From: a virus
Reading direction: 5' to 3' (one strand)
Length of the DNA stretch: 32,757 bases
Virus record (IMG/VR): IMGVR_UViG_3300032116_000811
Coordinates: 1 to 32,757 of that record
Shown: positions 30,786 through 32,757 of the stretch, piece after piece
Position numbering within the stretch: the stretch's first letter is position 1
How the letters are laid out: every line of letters starts with the position of its first letter
The notes under the pieces: model-generated
The model's input: the letters and a program-made list of their open reading frames with translations, nothing else
The model's database searches: none
What the model was told of the DNA's origin: nothing
Made by a program: the position numbers and the translations under genes

Positions 30786-31016
30786 ATGGAAACAAACATT
30801 ACACTTATCGACCAAAAATTCCCTGAAGTGGAATATGTGCAAGGCGAAGACCTTAATATAGAGAACATGAAAGAACGTATCGTTACTAAAGCATGGTATG
30901 ATACTGCTAGATTTAATGACATAACAGATATAGCAGTTGGTATCGGTATGGGTACTAGAACACTTTATTTTTATGCTAAGAAATTAAAACTACCTAGAAG
31001 AAGTGGACTTAAATAG
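30786..31016 (+). CDS. Hypothetical protein, possible HTH end (76 aa)
   Basis: ATG 30786 (METNITLIDQKFPEVEYVQG) follows the previous stop by one base. An earlier in-frame ATG at 30729 would overlap that gene and is rejected. The C-terminal segment NDITDIAVGIGMGTRTLYFYAKKLKLPRR looks like a small helix-turn-helix or DNA-contacting end. Function unknown; a role in transcription or replication is possible. Confidence 0.6.
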   Translation: METNITLIDQKFPEVEYVQGEDLNIENMKERIVTKAWYDTARFNDITDIAVGIGMGTRTLYFYAKKLKLPRRSGLK

Positions 31017-31374
31017 GAACTATAAGAATACTCGTAAGTTCGACATAGAACAAGCTAAGGCTAATGACGGAACTTATCAAGCATTGTTATTGTTTGCCAG
31101 GAACACAAAAATCTTGGTTATACAACAGCCAAAAGCATTGAAACAAAAATTCATGTGGCTTGAATATGAGAATAATGGTAAACCTAGTGGGATAGCTGAT
31201 ACAAGAGTAGAGTTCTTTGCTATCAACTTTGACCTTAAAGATAGGATATACTTTATACGAGCTGAGATGCTTAGAATAAAGGCAAGAAGGCACTTTAAGT
31301 GGGGTAAAACTAAGATAGTTGAGGGCATAAGATATGTAAAAGTTCCAACTGTGGAGATGATCCGTTTCGATTAA
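31003..31374 (+). CDS. Hypothetical protein with GTG start (123 aa)
   Basis: The frame begins at GTG 31003, overlapping the previous gene by 14 bases. No usable ATG occurs before about 31152. The product has an alternating strand/helix core: AKANDGTYQALLLFARNTKI, LVIQQPKALKQKFMWLEYENN, YFIRAEMLRIKARRHFKWGKTKI. The basic, aromatic-rich centre could bind nucleic acid. No family is recognised. It lies between replication and VRR-NUC genes. Confidence 0.55.
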   Translation: MDLNRNYKNTRKFDIEQAKANDGTYQALLLFARNTKILVIQQPKALKQKFMWLEYENNGKPSGIADTRVEFFAINFDLKDRIYFIRAEMLRIKARRHFKWGKTKIVEGIRYVKVPTVEMIRFD

Positions 31375-31393
31375 TTAATGTAATTTCGTTTAT

Positions 31394-31774
31394 ATGACAT
31401 ACAAAACAGCAAGTGACTTAACCAAGATGATGCTAGAATATTTAGATAGTTTAGGTTATGAAGTATGGAGGAATAATAACCTAGCAGTTAAAGGAAGGTC
31501 TTTCATTGGTAAGAAAGGTTTACCTGACATCATAGGTTACCATAAGAACTATGGTCAGTTCATTGCTTGTGAGATTAAAGCTATAGGAGATAGATTAAGC
31601 GTATCACAAACAAGTTTCTTAACTCACTTAGGTATGTGCGGTGGCACATCTATTGTATGTCAACAAGTATCAGACGGAACAATTAATTTAACAATATTTT
31701 TAGACAATGGCGAAAGCAAAATCAGCATCTGGAACGAGTATGAAGGTGAGTTTCGGAACGAAGAAGACAGGTAG
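31394..31774 (+). CDS. VRR-NUC domain endonuclease
   Basis: A 126 aa VRR-NUC-type nuclease of the PD-(D/E)xK superfamily. The catalytic elements are GLPDIIGYH (D45) and FIACEIKA (E60, K62), followed by DRLSVSQTSFLTHL (Q72). Single-domain VRR-NUC proteins are common in phages and may cut branched or Holliday-junction DNA during recombination and before packaging. It shares its last 68 bases with a nested basic gene in another frame. Confidence 0.85.
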   Translation: MTYKTASDLTKMMLEYLDSLGYEVWRNNNLAVKGRSFIGKKGLPDIIGYHKNYGQFIACEIKAIGDRLSVSQTSFLTHLGMCGGTSIVCQQVSDGTINLTIFLDNGESKISIWNEYEGEFRNEEDR

Positions 31775-31838
31775 AGCAAAGAAATCTTATAACAAACATA
31801 GTCCAAGACCTAAAGCATATCGTGGTCAAGGACGTTAA
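31707..31838 (+). CDS. Nested small basic protein (43 aa)
   Basis: A frame starts at ATG 31707, inside the last part of the VRR-NUC gene (+1 frame, 68-base overlap), and ends at TAA 31838. The product MAKAKSASGTSMKVSFGTKK then TGRAKKSYNKHSPRPKAYRGQGR is very basic (about 13 Lys/Arg in 43) with no hydrophobic core, so it likely binds nucleic acid. It exactly fills the space to the next gene. The charge bias and orderly end favour a real gene, but a chance frame is possible. Confidence 0.5.
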   Translation: MAKAKSASGTSMKVSFGTKKTGRAKKSYNKHSPRPKAYRGQGR

Positions 31839-31848
31839 AACAACAATT

Positions 31849-32061
31849 ATGGAAAATCTAGAATTAGAAAACAAATCAGAAAAAGTATCTAAGACAACTA
31901 CAAAAGAAGTTAAAGTTACTGTAGTTCCTAAGGAAAACAAGTTTGTAACTGCTGAAACTATTAAGTTAGTAGAAGACATCTTAAACGATGGTACAGTAGA
32001 CATCAAATGGAGAGCACAACTTAAAGAACAAGTAAGAAAATACAAAGGGCATGGAGAATAA
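31849..32061 (+). CDS. Acidic/basic hypothetical protein (70 aa)
   Basis: ATG 31849 (MENLELENKSEKVSKTTTKE) follows a short leader. An in-frame ATG at 31822 would overlap the nested gene and is less likely. After a disordered lysine/threonine-rich start (to about 28) comes a helical end: AETIKLVEDILNDGTVDIKWRAQLKEQVRK. No family recognised. Confidence 0.6.
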   Translation: MENLELENKSEKVSKTTTKEVKVTVVPKENKFVTAETIKLVEDILNDGTVDIKWRAQLKEQVRKYKGHGE

Positions 32062-32260
32062 TTATGAGTATGATTCAGTCGTAGAGAGTGTTATTAATCG
32101 TTTAAAAGATAGGGCAAGGATTGGTTTTGAAAAGTATGGAACAGACCTTGACAGAAACGACTTAATAACAGAGCAATGGATTGAACACGCAATAGAAGAG
32201 GCATTAGATTTTAGTCTATACCTAACCAAGCTTAAAAATCAATTAAAAAAGAGTTTATAA
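32051..32260 (+). CDS. MazG-like or related small helical protein (69 aa)
   Basis: A 69 aa helical protein. NRLKDRARIGFEKYGTDLDR, then ITEQWIEHAIEEALDFSLYL, resembles small phage proteins related to MazG-like nucleotide pyrophosphohydrolases (the EAxD pattern with acidic residues on the helix). Such proteins may lower (d)NTP or alarmone levels. It is short for an active MazG (usually near 100 aa). The call is by pattern only. Confidence 0.5.
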   Translation: MENNYEYDSVVESVINRLKDRARIGFEKYGTDLDRNDLITEQWIEHAIEEALDFSLYLTKLKNQLKKSL

Positions 32261-32277
32261 ACCAAAACAAAAATAAC

Positions 32278-32532
32278 ATGGCAACGCAAAAAGAGAACTT
32301 CTTAGGAAGATGTTTCACACTTAGATCAGCTTACGGATCATTCAGAAAAGTATCATTCGGTCCAGAGGACTTAAAGAAACTAAATGAGTTCGCAGCATCT
32401 AACAAAGGATGGTGTTCTATCCTTATCAAAGACAAAAAGAACGCAGGACCTGAACAAAGTGATTTCTATTGTGAAATGGACACATTTAAAGCAGGTGATT
32501 ATAAACCAACGGATAAAAAATTACCATTTTAG
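32278..32532 (+). CDS. Small protein with SSB-like C-terminal tip (84 aa)
   Basis: An 84 aa protein starting after the A-rich leader AACCAAAACAAAAATAAC. The body is strand-rich (CFTLRSAYGSFRKVSFGPED, SNKGWCSILIKDKKN). It ends GDYKPTDKKLPF, similar to the LPF/IPF tip of single-stranded DNA-binding proteins that recruits partner proteins, but with lysines in place of the usual acidic run. A role in ssDNA metabolism is possible. An OB-fold is not demonstrable by eye. Confidence 0.55.
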   Translation: MATQKENFLGRCFTLRSAYGSFRKVSFGPEDLKKLNEFAASNKGWCSILIKDKKNAGPEQSDFYCEMDTFKAGDYKPTDKKLPF

Positions 32533-32534
32533 TT

Positions 32535-32723
32535 ATGAATCCAAAAATTTACAAAGAAATAATCATTAACCTATCACTTTTATTAGTAGGTTTGTATCTA
32601 CCATTTGCATTTATTATTAATAAGTACAACCCATTAGGTTGGGAATGGTATGAAAGATGTTTATACGTTATAGCAGTTGTAGCAACTATAGGTTATGCTT
32701 CATCGGTATATAACAAAAAGTAG
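32535..32723 (+). CDS. Two-pass membrane protein (62 aa)
   Basis: A 62 aa protein with two predicted membrane segments: about residues 9-27 (IIINLSLLLVGLYLPFAFII) and about 41-58 (RCLYVIAVVATIGYASSVY), ending NKK. It follows the SSB-tip-like gene by two bases and is probably co-transcribed. No family recognised; it could be an early membrane effector. The last 34 bases of the window (32724-32757) hold nothing I can call. Confidence 0.55.
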   Translation: MNPKIYKEIIINLSLLLVGLYLPFAFIINKYNPLGWEWYERCLYVIAVVATIGYASSVYNKK

Positions 32724-32757
32724 TATGTTTTGTTTGTAGTTTAATAAGTTAGACCCT

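Noticed and set aside
1-32757. tRNA genes, CRISPR arrays or a reverse-transcriptase diversification cassette
   Set aside because: No cloverleaf-like sequence, repeat-spacer array, reverse transcriptase or template/variable repeat pair was seen by eye.

Overview
The window is most of the genome of a tailed phage with a long, non-contractile tail (siphovirus type) that very probably infects a Bacteroidota host, perhaps a flavobacterium. Three things point to that host. The DNA is AT-rich. Genes start behind A-rich leaders of the CCAAAACAAAA type instead of Shine-Dalgarno sites. Several promoter candidates match the Bacteroidota -7 element TAnnTTTG. No integrase, recombinase, CI-like repressor, tRNA or CRISPR array was seen, so the lifestyle cannot be decided here.

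The layout is two divergent arms. The left arm (about 2-21,949) is read on the minus strand. In transcription order it holds terminase small and large subunits, HK97-type portal, a Mu F-like head protein, prohead protease, HK97-fold capsid, head-tail connectors, tail terminator, tail tube, a frameshifted tail assembly chaperone pair, tape measure (659 aa), a tail-tip protein, two related receptor/fibre-type proteins, a lysis region of small membrane or exported proteins with an M15 peptidase, and a calcineurin-like phosphoesterase. Most junctions overlap as TAATG, which suggests translational coupling.

An AT-rich divergent control region (21,950-22,454) with a series of palindromes and a promoter candidate separates the arms. 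The right arm (22,455-32,723) is read on the plus strand. It begins with two tiny membrane peptides and a cysteine-rich Gp88-like protein. A hairpin-rich, iteron-bearing, A-tract-phased intergenic segment follows (23,685-23,972), a candidate replication origin. Then come a small C5-cytosine-methyltransferase-like protein, a stand-alone DnaA domain IV-like protein, a possible single-strand annealing protein, a winged-helix replication protein, DnaB helicase, a VRR-NUC nuclease, a MazG-like protein and many small unknown proteins.

The most unusual object is a compact structured RNA candidate at about 28,265-28,347. It has two hairpins whose six-base loops are perfectly complementary (a kissing loop), and the second sits on a stem with tandem G-A pairs that ends as a T-run terminator directly before the replication-initiation gene. 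Other points of interest are the candidate origin, the palindrome series, the -1 frameshift, an internal duplication between two tail proteins one of which also contains a tail-tube-like domain, an overlapping set of exported lysis-type genes, and GATC enrichment limited to the Gp88-like and methyltransferase genes.
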